Shown: positions 17,804 through 26,752 of the stretch, piece after piece
Position numbering within the stretch: the first letter of the stretch is position 1
Layout of the letters: each line of letters begins with the position of its first letter
NCBI GenBank assembly: GCA_027315345.1
Contig: DAHUYE010000090.1
Location: forward strand, 1 to 64,000
Reading direction: 5' to 3'
DNA: 64,000 nucleotides
From: Actinomycetota bacterium
GTDB lineage: Bacteria; Actinomycetota; Acidimicrobiia; Acidimicrobiales; JAJPHE01
Notes under the pieces: model-generated
The model's database searches: none
What the model was told of the DNA's origin: nothing
Seen by the model: the letters and a program-made list of their open reading frames with translations, nothing else
Made by a program: the position numbers and the translations under genes

Positions 17804-18110
17804 GGCTGCCCGCCGCCCGGACCAGGGCCCGGATGGCCTGGGCCACCCGGCCGCGCCGGCCGATGACCATGCCCATGTCGCCCTGGGCCACATGGAGGCG
17901 CAGGGTCAGGCCGTTGCGGCCCTCGTCCACCTCGACCCGGACCGAGTCCGGCTCATCCACGATGGCCCTGGCCACGTATTCCAGGACCGAGGCGGCGGTG
18001 CCGGCTGGCAACGAAGCGGAACTGCCGTTGGAGGCGCCGGCGCCGACCTCGCTGTCATCGGCGTCATGGGCCTCCTCGTATCCGGCCCGGCCCTCCTCGA
18101 CCTCGCTCAC
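17766..18110 (-). CDS. khpA: KH-domain RNA-binding protein KhpA-like
   Basis: This is a small single-KH-domain protein of the type found between rpsP and rimM in many Gram-positive bacteria, where KhpA/KhpB act in RNA binding and cell-size control. The C-terminal ~75 residues carry the KH fold with the GxxG loop GRRGR, preceded by [10 protein letters not shown]. The first ~38 residues form an extra acidic, Gly/Ser-rich leader not usual for the family. The GTG start overlaps the rpsP stop by 4 bp. Its target RNAs are unknown. Confidence 0.88.
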   Translation of the reverse strand: MSEVEEGRAGYEEAHDADDSEVGAGASNGSSASLPAGTAASVLEYVARAIVDEPDSVRVEVDEGRNGLTLRLHVAQGDMGMVIGRRGRVAQAIRALVRAAGSRDGADVQVDIVD

Positions 18111-18388
18111 GCCGCCCCGCCCGGGGCCACGCCCGAGCGGAAGGTGTCCCAGGCGCCGGAGATCTGCAGGAGCTTCTGCACCGTCTCGGTGGGCTGGGCC
18201 CCCTGGGCCAGCCAGCGCAGCGCCTTTTCGTTGTCGATCTTCACCACCGACGGCTCGGCCCGGGGCTCATAGGTCCCGACGATCTCGATGAACCGGCCGT
18301 CGCGGGGCGAACGGCTGTCCGCCGCCACCACCCGGTAGGTCGGTTGCTTCTTCTTTCCCATGCGCATCAAGCGCAGTTTCACTGCCAC
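18107..18388 (-). CDS. rpsP: 30S ribosomal protein S16
   Basis: S16 is an early-assembly protein of the 30S body. The 93 residues begin [19 protein letters not shown] and include [18 protein letters not shown] and [19 protein letters not shown], matching the whole family. It heads the rpsP-khpA-rimM-trmD-rplS operon. A 77-bp gap after ffh leaves room for its own promoter and leader. Confidence 0.97.
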   Translation of the reverse strand: MAVKLRLMRMGKKKQPTYRVVAADSRSPRDGRFIEIVGTYEPRAEPSVVKIDNEKALRWLAQGAQPTETVQKLLQISGAWDTFRSGVAPGGAA

Positions 18389-18465
18389 TGTTCAGCTGAT
18401 CCCTTGTTCGGGCCGATCCCGTTGAACCGGCCCCTTTGTACCTACATTCTGACCGATCTGGCCGG

Positions 18466-20001
18466 CTACCGGCCACGCTGGCCCGGAGAGGGCAATCCGA
18501 GGGACTCCCGGATGGAGTCCAGACCGCCCGGTCCGCCCGCCCCGGCCAGGCCGGATAGGGCCTCGGGGTCGAGCTTCCCGTCCGAACCGGTCAGTCCCTC
18601 CATGCCGCCCATGGCCTGCATCTTGCGCAGCTCCCGCATGCCGGCAATGGCCCCCTTCGGGGTCACCCGCCCCCCGCCCCGGCCGCCCTTCTTCTTGCCC
18701 TTGCCGACCCGGCCGCCGGTGACGGCCATGAGCGGCTGCATCATCTTCTGCATCTCCTTGAACTGCTTCAGGAGCTGGTTGACGTCCTTGGTGTCGGTGC
18801 CGCTGCCCTGGGCGATGCGGAGGCGGCGGGATCCGTTGATGAGGTCGGGCTCACGGCGCTCGGTGGGGGTCATGGAGCGGATGATGGCCTCGACCCTGGC
18901 CACTTCCGAGTCCTCGATGTTGGCGTTCTTCAACTCCTTGGGCATGCCCGGCATCATCCCGAGGATGCTCTGGAGCGGGCCCATCTTCTTGACCTGCTGG
19001 AGCTGCTCGAGGAAGTCCTCCAGGGTGAACCGGCCCTGCTGGAGGGCGGCGGCGGCCCTCTCGGCCACCTCCTGGTCGTAGTTCTGCTCGGCCTTCTCGA
19101 TAAGGGTGAGAACGTCGCCCATCCCGAGGATCCGGCTGGCCATCCGGTCGGGGTGGAAGACGTCGAAGTCCTCCTGCTTCTCCCCGATGGAGGCGAAGGC
19201 AACCGGGCGGCCGACCACCTCCTTGATGGAGAGGGCGGCCCCGCCCCGGGCGTCGCCGTCCAGCTTGGTGAGGATGACCCCGTCCAGGGCCAGGGTGGCG
19301 TGGAAGGCCTCGGCCGTGGTGACCGACTCCTGGCCGATCATGGCGTCGACGACCAGGAAGGTGTAGTCGGGCCGGACCGCTTCGGAGATCCGGCGGACCT
19401 CGTCCATCAGATCGGCGTCCACGGTCACCCGCCCGGCCGTGTCCACGATGAGGACGTCCCGGCCCAGCCGCTCGGCCTCGGCCCGGGCGGCCACCGCCAC
19501 GGCCACCGGATCGGTGGGCTGGCTGAAGACGGGCACCCCGGCCTGGGCCCCCAGGACCCGGAGCTGTTCGACGGCGGCGGGACGCTGGAGGTCGGCGCCG
19601 GCCAGGAGGGGCTGGCGGCCGGCCTGGCGGAACCACCGGCCCAACTTTCCGGCCACGGTGGTCTTACCGGCGCCCTGCAGGCCGGCCAGCAGGATGACGG
19701 TGGGGGGCTTGGAGGCGTAGGTGATCCGGAGGGTCTGGCCCCCCAGGATCCCGATCAGCTCCTCGTGGACGGTCTTGATGACCTGCTGGCCCGGGCTCAG
19801 GCTCTTGGACAGCTCCAGGCCGATGCAGCGTTCCCGGATGCGGGTCAGGAGATCGCGGACGACCTTGAAGTTGACGTCGGCCTCGAGCAGGGCCAGGCGG
19901 ATCTCCCGCAGGACCTCATCGACGTCGGCCTCGGACAGGGCGCCCCGGCTGCGCAGACGGGCGAATATCCCCTCGAAACGCTCCGACAGGGACTCGAACA
20001 T
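18466..20001 (-). CDS. ffh: Signal recognition particle GTPase Ffh (SRP54)
   Basis: Ffh binds signal sequences emerging from the ribosome and hands them to FtsY at the membrane. The 511-residue protein has the N helical bundle (residues 1-100), the G domain with P-loop GLQGAGKT (107-114), DTAGRV and TKLDGDARGGAALS, and the Met-rich M domain (QVKKMGPLQSILGMMPGMP; LINGSRRLRIAQGSG binds 4.5S RNA). The C-terminus is a Gly/Lys-rich tail. Together with ftsY 65 bp upstream it forms the SRP pair. No SRP RNA gene was recognised in the window. Confidence 0.96.
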   Translation of the reverse strand: MFESLSERFEGIFARLRSRGALSEADVDEVLREIRLALLEADVNFKVVRDLLTRIRERCIGLELSKSLSPGQQVIKTVHEELIGILGGQTLRITYASKPPTVILLAGLQGAGKTTVAGKLGRWFRQAGRQPLLAGADLQRPAAVEQLRVLGAQAGVPVFSQPTDPVAVAVAARAEAERLGRDVLIVDTAGRVTVDADLMDEVRRISEAVRPDYTFLVVDAMIGQESVTTAEAFHATLALDGVILTKLDGDARGGAALSIKEVVGRPVAFASIGEKQEDFDVFHPDRMASRILGMGDVLTLIEKAEQNYDQEVAERAAAALQQGRFTLEDFLEQLQQVKKMGPLQSILGMMPGMPKELKNANIEDSEVARVEAIIRSMTPTERREPDLINGSRRLRIAQGSGTDTKDVNQLLKQFKEMQKMMQPLMAVTGGRVGKGKKKGGRGGGRVTPKGAIAGMRELRKMQAMGGMEGLTGSDGKLDPEALSGLAGAGGPGGLDSIRESLGLPSPGQRGR

Positions 20002-20066
20002 GGTCCGGCCAGGTTACCGGACCCCCCGGCCGGCCCAGCCGGCTCCGGCCGGCTCGGACGCCGGCT

Positions 20067-21203
20067 CTAAGCGGCGAAGAGGGCGTCCACGAACTCATCC
20101 GGGTCGAAGTCGATGAGGTCCTCCGGCCCCTCCCCCACCCCCACCAGCTTCACCGGGATGCCCAGCTCGGCCTGGATGGCCAGGACGATGCCGCCTTTGG
20201 CCGTTCCGTCCAGCTTGGTGAGCACCACTCCGGTGACCCCCACCGCCTCAGCGAACTCCCGGGCCTGGGTGAGGCCGTTCTGGCCGGTGGTGGCATCGAT
20301 GACCAGCAACACCTCGCTGACCACCCCGGGCTCGCGCTGGGCCACCCGATGGACCTTGCGCAGCTCCTCCATCAGGTTGACCTTGGTGTGCAGCCGCCCG
20401 GCCGTGTCGGCCAGAACCAGATCGGCGCCCCGGGCCGCGGCCCGCTGGACGGCGTCGAAGACCACTGCTCCGGGGTCCCCGCCCTCGGCGCCCCGGACCA
20501 GGTCGGCGCCCACCCGCTCGGCCCAGGTCTGGAGCTGCTCGGCGGCGGCGGCCCGGAAGGTGTCCCCGGCCGCCATGACCACCCGGTTGCCCTCGGCCGC
20601 CCGGCGCAGCCCGAGCTTGCCGATGGTGGTGGTCTTCCCGACCCCGTTCACCCCCACGAACAGCCACACGTTGGTGCCGGTCTCGGCCAGGTGCAGCCGG
20701 CGGTCCTCCACGGCCAGGTCCGCCTTGAGCTGGTCGCGCAGGGCGGAGAGGAGCTGCTCAGGGGTGTCGAGGGAGTCCGACTTGACCCGCTGGCGGAGGT
20801 TGTCGATGAGGGTGCCGGTGGTGGCCACCCCGACGTCGGCCCGGATGAGGGCCTCCTCGATGTCGTCCCAGGAGGAGTCATCGATGCTGGAGCGGGACAG
20901 GACCGATCCGACGTAACCGGTGATGAGGCCCCTGGCCTTGCCCAGCCGGTCCCGAATCCGGGGCCGGCCCGGGGCCGGCGGAGGTTCCGGGAGGCCGAGG
21001 GCCTCCGCCTCGACCGCGGCGGCTTCCTCCGGGGTGACGACCGGGGGAGGAAGCCGATCGTGGTCGGCGGCCAGCAACGGCTCGGCGGCCGCCTCGATGT
21101 CAGGGGGCTCGAGCTCCGGGTAGCGGCGGGAGCGGACCAGAACGGCGCCGCCCACCACCATCACGAAGACGGCCAGCAGCACCACCACCACGACCAGGGT
21201 CAT
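20067..21203 (-). CDS. ftsY: SRP receptor FtsY
   Basis: FtsY docks SRP-ribosome complexes at the membrane. The 378-residue protein starts with a hydrophobic helix (residues ~2-24), so it is membrane-anchored, unlike E. coli FtsY. An acidic Pro/Glu-rich A region (~30-80), the N domain and the G domain follow, with P-loop GVNGVGKTT (184-192), DTAGRLH, and TKLDGTAKGG. It ends in DPDEFVDALFA, the typical FtsY C-terminus. It lies between smc and ffh. Confidence 0.96.
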   Translation of the reverse strand: MTLVVVVVLLAVFVMVVGGAVLVRSRRYPELEPPDIEAAAEPLLAADHDRLPPPVVTPEEAAAVEAEALGLPEPPPAPGRPRIRDRLGKARGLITGYVGSVLSRSSIDDSSWDDIEEALIRADVGVATTGTLIDNLRQRVKSDSLDTPEQLLSALRDQLKADLAVEDRRLHLAETGTNVWLFVGVNGVGKTTTIGKLGLRRAAEGNRVVMAAGDTFRAAAAEQLQTWAERVGADLVRGAEGGDPGAVVFDAVQRAAARGADLVLADTAGRLHTKVNLMEELRKVHRVAQREPGVVSEVLLVIDATTGQNGLTQAREFAEAVGVTGVVLTKLDGTAKGGIVLAIQAELGIPVKLVGVGEGPEDLIDFDPDEFVDALFAA

Positions 21204-21266
21204 TGCCCCGGGAGCCTACCGACGAAGTTCCCGGCCCAGGGCGGCCCGGTCCGGGTGGGGAGGGGG

Positions 21267-24200
21267 TCAGACCCCGGCGGAGACCTTTTCGGAGACGACC
21301 TTGCTCGATCCACCCGGCTGCATGGTCACGCCGTAGAGGCAGTCGGCCGCCTCCATGGTGCGCTTCTGGTGGCTGACGATGACCAGCTGGGCCTCCTGGC
21401 GGAAGTCGTTGATCAGGTCCAGGAAGCGGTGCAGGTTGACATCGTCGAGGGCGGCTTCGACCTCGTCCATCAGGTAGAAGGGAGAGGGCCGGCTGCGGAA
21501 GACGGCGAAGAGGAAGGCGATGGCGGTCAGCGACCGCTCCCCACCGGAGAGCAGCGACAGGCGCTTGACATTCTTTCCGGACGGGCGCCCCTCGATCTCA
21601 ACCCCGGTCTCGAGCAGGTTGTCCGGATCGGTGAGGCGGACCCGGCCGGCCCCGCCCGGGAAGAGCGTGGCGAAGAGCTTCTCGAAGTTGGCCGAGACGT
21701 CGGCATAGGCGGCGGCGAAGACCTCGACTATCTCCATGTCGATGGCCCTGATCACCTTGGCCAGCTCCCGGCGGCTGGCCTTGACGTCGTCCAGCTGGCC
21801 CTCCAGGAACTGGTGGCGCTCCTCCAGGCCGGCGAACTCCTCCAGAGCCAGGGGGTTGATCGGCCCCAGCAGCCTCAGCTCCCGGTCCAGGTCCCGGAGC
21901 CGGGCCGGGGCGGTGATGCCCGGCGGCAGTTCGGGGCAGGGGGCCGACTTGGCCGCCTCCGGCTCACAGTCCAGATCCCGGCGGATCATCTCCACGCTGG
22001 ACTCCAGGCGGAGGCGGGCCTCGGCCTCCTCGAGGGAGGTCCGCTGGGCCTGGTCCCGGACCCGCTCCAGGGACCTCTCGGCCTCGGTGCGGTCCCGCCT
22101 CAGGTCATCGAGGTGGGCGGCGGCGGCCCGGGTGCCCTCGGCCTGCACGCGCCGGCGCTCCCGGAGTTGGCTCAGCACCTCTTCCAGGGCGGTGGTGCGC
22201 GACTCCAGCGAGCGGGACAGCCGCCCCACCGCCACCAGGGACGACTCCAGGCGGGTGCGGCGCCCGGCCGCCTTCTGGCGCTCCTCGACGTGGGCCCGCA
22301 GGCGTTCCTCCACCTCCATGAGCCGGGCGGTCAGCACCGAGCGGCGCTCCTCCAGGCCGGCGGCGCGGACCTCCAGTTCCGAGCGCAGGGTGGCGGCCGC
22401 GGCCGTGAGCCGGTCGACCTCCTGGCGTTCGGCCCGTCGGCGCCGGGCCTCCTCCTCGGCTGCCGCCTCCTTCGACTCCAGGGCCGGCAGAGAGGCCTCC
22501 AGCCGGGCCACCTCCTGGCGTTCCAGCTCGAGGCGGCCGGTCAGTTCGGCCAGGTGGGCCTCCACCCCGGCCAGCTCCTCCGCCGCCTCGGCGGCCTGGC
22601 GGTCCAGCCGTTCCAGGGACTCCGCCGCCGCCCGCCGGCGGGCCTGCTCGGCGGCCTCGGCGGCGGTGGCGTCCCGGTCGGCGGCCGTGGCCTCATCCAG
22701 CTCCCGGCGGGCCTCAACCAGGATCTCGGTGGCCCGCTCGGCGGCGGCGGCGGCGGCGCCCTGACGGCGGCGGGCCTCCTCCAGGGCGGCCCCGGTGGCG
22801 CCGTTGCCGGCCGCCCCCGTCCTCCAGCCCGACGGGGCGAAACGGTCGCCCTCCCGGCTCACCGCCACCAGGCCAGGCCGGCCCGTGACCGCCTCCAGGG
22901 CCGCCTCCCAGCCGCCTTCGACGGCGGCCGTCCCGCCGACAATGGCGTCCAGCAGGGACTCGACCCTCGGGTCGGCGGAGCGAACGTGGGCCCGCACCGC
23001 CCCGGCCCCGGACGGAGCGCTGACGGCGGGGTGATTGAGGCCGAGGGGCAGGACCGAGCCGTCCTGGCCCTGCTCCCGCAGGCGGTGAAGAGCGGCCCGG
23101 GCCGTCTCCGGCCCGTCGACGATGACACTGGACAGGGCGTCCCCGGCGGCGGCCTCGAAGGCCGCCTCCCAGCCCGGATCCACCTCGATCAGCTCGGCCA
23201 GGGTGCCGACCACGCCGGCCAGGCCGGCCAGCCGCTCGGCCCCGGCCCGGGCGGCCGCCTCGTCCAGGGCCTGGGCCAGGGCCTCGGCCCGGGCGGCGGC
23301 GGAGTGAAGCCGGCGGTCGGCCTCCCGCTGGGCGGCGTCGGCGGCCTCGAAGGCGGTGGTGGCCGCCGCCAGCCGGCGGGCGGCCTGCTCCCGGGCTCCC
23401 GCCAGGGCCGATGTCGTCCCGTCCGGATCGGCGCCGTCGGCGCGGATGGCCCGGGCGTCGTCCCGGGCCGTATCCCGGCGGGCGGACAGGGACTGGCGAC
23501 GGGACTCCAGGCGCTCGGTCTCCTGGCGGTCCCGCTCCACGGCGGTGCGCCGCCCGGCCAGGGCGGCCCGGGCTTCGGCGGCCGAAGTGGCCGAAGTGGC
23601 CGGGCCGGCCGGGCCGGCGGCGGCGGGTCCGGCCCCAGAGGTGGCGGCGGCGCCGGCGGCGGACGCCTCCCCGCCCTCATCGGCCCCCCAGCGGTCCTGG
23701 AAGTCGAGCCGGGCGGCTTCGGCGGTCCGCTCGGCCGAGGCGACCCGGGCGGACTCATCGATCAGGCTCTGGGCCGCCGTCTCCACGTCGGCCAGCTGCG
23801 TCCCCAGGGTGGCGGCGTCGGCCTCCAGGCTGGCCACCACGCCCTCGTCCCGTGAAGCCAGCAGGTCGCGCTCCAGGGACCGGCGCCGCTCGGCCAGGAG
23901 GGCCAGGACGCCGCGGGCCCGGGCCCGGGCTCCCTCCAGCTCCCCCACGGCGTCGGCCAGTCCCCCGTCGCTGGCCGAGGCCGACATGGCCCGCTCGGCC
24001 ACCATCACGTCGGCGTCGAGGGCGCTCAGGCGGGCCCGGATGGCCTTCTCCTCCTCGGCCAGGCGTTCCCGGTCGGCCCCGGCGGCGGCCAGGCGGCCCT
24101 CGAAGGCAGCCATCTCCAGGCCGGCAACGTGGACCCGCAGGGCTCGGACCTCATCGGCCAGCTCAGCGTGACGGCGGGCCGCCTCGGCCTGGCGCTCCAG

Positions 24201-24842
24201 GGGCCGGAGCTGACGCCTCACCTCCCGGAGCAGGTCGCTGAGCCGGGTCAGGTTGGCCTCGGTGGCCTCCAGCCGGCGCTGGGAGCGCTCCCGGCGGCGG
24301 CGGTACTTGAGGACGCCGGCCGCCTCCTCGATAATCAGACGGCGGTCCTCGGGCCGGGCGTTGAGGACCGAGTCGAGCTGGCCCTGGCCCACGATGACGT
24401 GCTGCTGGCGGCCCACGCCGGTGTCGGAGAGAAGCTCCTGGACATCCAGCAGCCGGCAGGGCGCCCCGTTGATGGCGTACTCGCTGTCCCCGGAGCGGAA
24501 GAGGGTCCGGGTGATGGTGACCTCGGCCAGGTCGATGGGCAGCATGCCGGAGGAGTTGTCGATGGTCAGGGAGACCTCGGCCCGCCCCAGGGCCGCCCGG
24601 GAGGAGGTCCCGGCGAAGATGACGTCCTCCATCTTCCCCGAGCGCACCGTCCTGGGCCCCTGGGCGCCCAGCACCCAGGCCACGGCGTCGACCACGTTCG
24701 ACTTACCGCTGCCGTTGGGGCCCACCACGACCATGACCCCGGGCTCGAATTCAAGGGTGGTCGTGTCCGCGAAGGACTTGAAACCCTTGAGGGTCAGTGC
24801 TTTCAGGAACACGCGCTTTGAACTTACGTCCTCGGCGGGCAC
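21267..24842 (-). CDS. smc: Chromosome segregation ATPase SMC
   Basis: SMC dimers with ScpA/ScpB condense and align chromosome arms. The 1191-residue protein has the N-terminal ATPase lobe with Walker A GPNGSGKSN (41-48), two long coiled-coil arms rich in Ala/Arg/Glu, a hinge domain in the middle (around GVVGTLAELIEVDPGWE and DRFAPSGWRTG), and the C-terminal lobe with the signature LSGGERSLTAIAFLF and Walker B FYLMDEVEAALDD. I use the GTG at 24842; a second GTG at 24812, directly before the conserved FLKALTLKGFKSF, is an equally plausible start. The coiled coil contains a Gly/Pro/Ala-rich insert near residues 395-420. scpA and scpB are not in the window. Confidence 0.95.
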   Translation of the reverse strand: MPAEDVSSKRVFLKALTLKGFKSFADTTTLEFEPGVMVVVGPNGSGKSNVVDAVAWVLGAQGPRTVRSGKMEDVIFAGTSSRAALGRAEVSLTIDNSSGMLPIDLAEVTITRTLFRSGDSEYAINGAPCRLLDVQELLSDTGVGRQQHVIVGQGQLDSVLNARPEDRRLIIEEAAGVLKYRRRRERSQRRLEATEANLTRLSDLLREVRRQLRPLERQAEAARRHAELADEVRALRVHVAGLEMAAFEGRLAAAGADRERLAEEEKAIRARLSALDADVMVAERAMSASASDGGLADAVGELEGARARARGVLALLAERRRSLERDLLASRDEGVVASLEADAATLGTQLADVETAAQSLIDESARVASAERTAEAARLDFQDRWGADEGGEASAAGAAATSGAGPAAAGPAGPATSATSAAEARAALAGRRTAVERDRQETERLESRRQSLSARRDTARDDARAIRADGADPDGTTSALAGAREQAARRLAAATTAFEAADAAQREADRRLHSAAARAEALAQALDEAAARAGAERLAGLAGVVGTLAELIEVDPGWEAAFEAAAGDALSSVIVDGPETARAALHRLREQGQDGSVLPLGLNHPAVSAPSGAGAVRAHVRSADPRVESLLDAIVGGTAAVEGGWEAALEAVTGRPGLVAVSREGDRFAPSGWRTGAAGNGATGAALEEARRRQGAAAAAAERATEILVEARRELDEATAADRDATAAEAAEQARRRAAAESLERLDRQAAEAAEELAGVEAHLAELTGRLELERQEVARLEASLPALESKEAAAEEEARRRRAERQEVDRLTAAAATLRSELEVRAAGLEERRSVLTARLMEVEERLRAHVEERQKAAGRRTRLESSLVAVGRLSRSLESRTTALEEVLSQLRERRRVQAEGTRAAAAHLDDLRRDRTEAERSLERVRDQAQRTSLEEAEARLRLESSVEMIRRDLDCEPEAAKSAPCPELPPGITAPARLRDLDRELRLLGPINPLALEEFAGLEERHQFLEGQLDDVKASRRELAKVIRAIDMEIVEVFAAAYADVSANFEKLFATLFPGGAGRVRLTDPDNLLETGVEIEGRPSGKNVKRLSLLSGGERSLTAIAFLFAVFRSRPSPFYLMDEVEAALDDVNLHRFLDLINDFRQEAQLVIVSHQKRTMEAADCLYGVTMQPGGSSKVVSEKVSAGV

Positions 24843-24855
24843 CCGGCGCGCATAG

Positions 24856-25719
24856 TCAGCCCCGCCTGGGGCCCGGACCCGGGATTTGGCAGCCGGGGCA
24901 GTAGAAGGTCGAGCGCCCGCCCCAGGCCTGGCGCCGGATCGGCCCGCCGCAGCCGGTGCACGCCAGCCCCTCCCGGGCGAAGACGAGGTGGCGCTCCTGG
25001 TAGCGACCGGGCCGGCCGTAGACGTCCCGGTACTGCATGTCCGACAGGCTGGAGCCGCCCAGGCGCACGGAGGCCCGCAGGATGCGCAGCAGGTGGCGGT
25101 AGAGGGCCTTGGCCTGTTCCTCGTCCAGAGCCGAGGCCGGGTGGTCGTAGCGCAGGCGGGCGGCGAAAAGAATTTCGTCGGAGTAGATGTTCCCGATCCC
25201 GGCCACGAAGCGCTGGTCCATCAGCAGGGCCTTGAGCATGGTCCGCCGGGACCGCAGGAGGGCGGCGAAGCGACCGGCAGGCAGGCCGTCGGTCAGCGGG
25301 TCGAAGCCGAGGTGGGCCAGCTCGGCGGGTCGGCCCCGCCGCCCCGGTTCGGGCCCGGCGGACAGGAAGACCTGCCCGAAGGTCCGGGGGTCGACGAAGC
25401 GCAGCTCGGAGCCGTCCTCGAAGACGACCACCACGTGGCTGTGCGGGGGCCTCGGGCCGGCGCCGTCGGAGAGCAGGAGCTGACCGGACATGCCCAGATG
25501 GACCACCAGGACCTCGGGACCGGCGGCCAGGGTGAGGAACTTGCCCACCCGGCCCACGGCCTGGACCCGTTGGCCCCGCAGCCGGCGGTCCGGCTCGCCC
25601 GGGTCGGGATGGCGCCGGACCGAGCGCAGCCCGGTGACCTCGACCCGGGAGATGCGCCGGCCCACGGTCTCGGTCTCGAGGCCCCGCCGCACGGTCTCCG
25701 CCTCCGGCAGCTCGGGCAC
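24856..25719 (-). CDS. mutM: Formamidopyrimidine-DNA glycosylase (Fpg/MutM)
   Basis: MutM removes oxidised purines such as 8-oxoguanine and nicks the site. The mature enzyme needs an N-terminal Pro; the GTG at 25719 gives PELPEAETVRRGL immediately after the initiator, so this start is firm. The catalytic Lys lies in GRVGKF. The helix-two-turn-helix region (FVAGIGNIYSDEILF) and a C-terminal zinc finger (CTGCGGP ... FYCPGCQ) are complete. The protein is 287 residues and begins seven bases after the rnc stop; the rnc-mutM-smc order is common in Gram-positive bacteria. Confidence 0.95.
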   Translation of the reverse strand: MPELPEAETVRRGLETETVGRRISRVEVTGLRSVRRHPDPGEPDRRLRGQRVQAVGRVGKFLTLAAGPEVLVVHLGMSGQLLLSDGAGPRPPHSHVVVVFEDGSELRFVDPRTFGQVFLSAGPEPGRRGRPAELAHLGFDPLTDGLPAGRFAALLRSRRTMLKALLMDQRFVAGIGNIYSDEILFAARLRYDHPASALDEEQAKALYRHLLRILRASVRLGGSSLSDMQYRDVYGRPGRYQERHLVFAREGLACTGCGGPIRRQAWGGRSTFYCPGCQIPGPGPRRG

Positions 25720-25726
25720 GCCCGCC

Positions 25727-26410
25727 TCAGCCCGGGTCCGACTCGGCCATCTGCTTCCAGGCCGCCCGGGCGGCGGCCTGCTCCGCCTGCTTCTTGGAGC
25801 GGCCCTCCCCCGCCCCGGCGGCATCGGCGCCGATGTGCACGGTGGCGAAGAAACGCTTGGCGTGGTCGGGGCCCTCGTCCAGCACCTCGTAGCGGGGCAG
25901 GGGCCCGCCCAGGCGGGAGGCCAGCTCCTGGAGGCGGGTCTTGTAGTCCTGGCCCCCCGGGCCGGCGGCCGCCTCGGTGATCCGCTCGGCCAAGAGGGCC
26001 ATCACCAGCCTCTCGGCGTCGGCCCACCCACCGTCCAGGTACACGGCGCCGATGACCGCCTCCATGGCGTCGGCCAAGATGGACGGCTTCTCCCTGCCCC
26101 CGGAGAGGTTCTCGCCCCGGCCGAGCAGGAGGGCCTCTCCCACACCGGCCTCCACGGCCACGTCGGCCAAGGCCTCGGAGTTGACCACCGAGGCTCTGAG
26201 CTTGGCCAGTTCACCCTCGGGCAACTCGGTGTAGGTCCGGTAGATGAAGTCGGTCACCACCAGCCCCAGGACGGCGTCGCCCAGGAACTCCAGGCGCTCG
26301 TTGGAGGTCTCCCCGGGATTCTCGGCGCACCAGGAGCGATGCCGCATGGCGTGGCGCAGCCATTCCGGATCGCGGAAGTTGTGGCCGAGGCGGCCGGCCA
26401 GGGCGGCCAG
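25727..26410 (-). CDS. rnc: Ribonuclease III, with a non-ATG/GTG/TTG start
   Basis: RNase III cuts double-stranded RNA, including rRNA precursors. The catalytic signature NERLEFLGDAVLGLV, the second acidic site (ILADAMEAVIGAVYLDGG) and a C-terminal dsRNA-binding domain (DYKTRLQELASRLG ... KKQAEQAAARAAW) are intact. The first ATG is at 26347, but family-like sequence (RLGHNFRDPEWLRHAMRHRSW) extends upstream of it. Between that ATG and the in-frame acpP stop (26435-26437) there is no ATG, GTG or TTG. I place the start at the CTG at 26410, giving 227 residues, the family length; CTG at 26401 or a rarer codon is possible. A GGGAG lies at 26430-26434. Confidence 0.9.
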   Translation of the reverse strand: MAALAGRLGHNFRDPEWLRHAMRHRSWCAENPGETSNERLEFLGDAVLGLVVTDFIYRTYTELPEGELAKLRASVVNSEALADVAVEAGVGEALLLGRGENLSGGREKPSILADAMEAVIGAVYLDGGWADAERLVMALLAERITEAAAGPGGQDYKTRLQELASRLGGPLPRYEVLDEGPDHAKRFFATVHIGADAAGAGEGRSKKQAEQAAARAAWKQMAESDPG

Positions 26411-26434
26411 CTCGGGCGGAGCCGTTGCTACTCC

Positions 26435-26728
26435 CTAGGAGCCGAGCTTGGCGACCACGTAGTCGACCGCGTCGCGGACGGTCTTGAGATCCTCCATGTC
26501 CTCGTCCTCGATCCGGAATCCGACCGTCCGCTCCCCCAGCTCCTCCTCCAGGGCCTCCACCAACTCGATGAGGGCCAGGGAATCGGCGTCGAGGTCCTCT
26601 CCCAAAGAGGCGGACTCGGTGATGGTGGACGGGTCGATCTCGAGGATGTCGGCCAGGCGGTCCCGAATGATCTCGAAAACGGCCTGGCGGTCCAGGGGAC
26701 CTTGCTCCACGTGGGTCTCGGCGGGCAC
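26435..26728 (-). CDS. acpP: Acyl carrier protein
   Basis: This 97-residue carrier bears growing acyl chains on a phosphopantetheine arm attached to the Ser of the DSL motif, here in LDADSLALIELVEALEEE. Its first ~15 residues exceed the typical 78-residue ACP, and a short acidic insert (RIEDEDMEDLK) precedes the last helix (TVRDAVDYVVAKLG). It lies between plsX and rnc, as in many bacteria, but no fabD, fabG or fabF is nearby. Its TAG stop is in frame with rnc. Confidence 0.93.
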   Translation of the reverse strand: MPAETHVEQGPLDRQAVFEIIRDRLADILEIDPSTITESASLGEDLDADSLALIELVEALEEELGERTVGFRIEDEDMEDLKTVRDAVDYVVAKLGS

Positions 26729-26752
26729 GAGCGGGGATGATACCGGCGGGCT

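Noticed and set aside
20349..23855. A 1168-codon open frame on the plus strand across ftsY and smc
   Set aside because: It is antisense to two unmistakable genes and reads as Gly/Gln/Arg/Val-rich low-complexity protein, the usual shadow of GC-rich coding DNA.
26345..26437. Natural fusion of ACP and RNase III by TAG readthrough or recoding
   Set aside because: The ACP ends at its normal length right at the TAG and a GGGAG follows it, so a separate start for rnc is simpler; kept only as an alternative.
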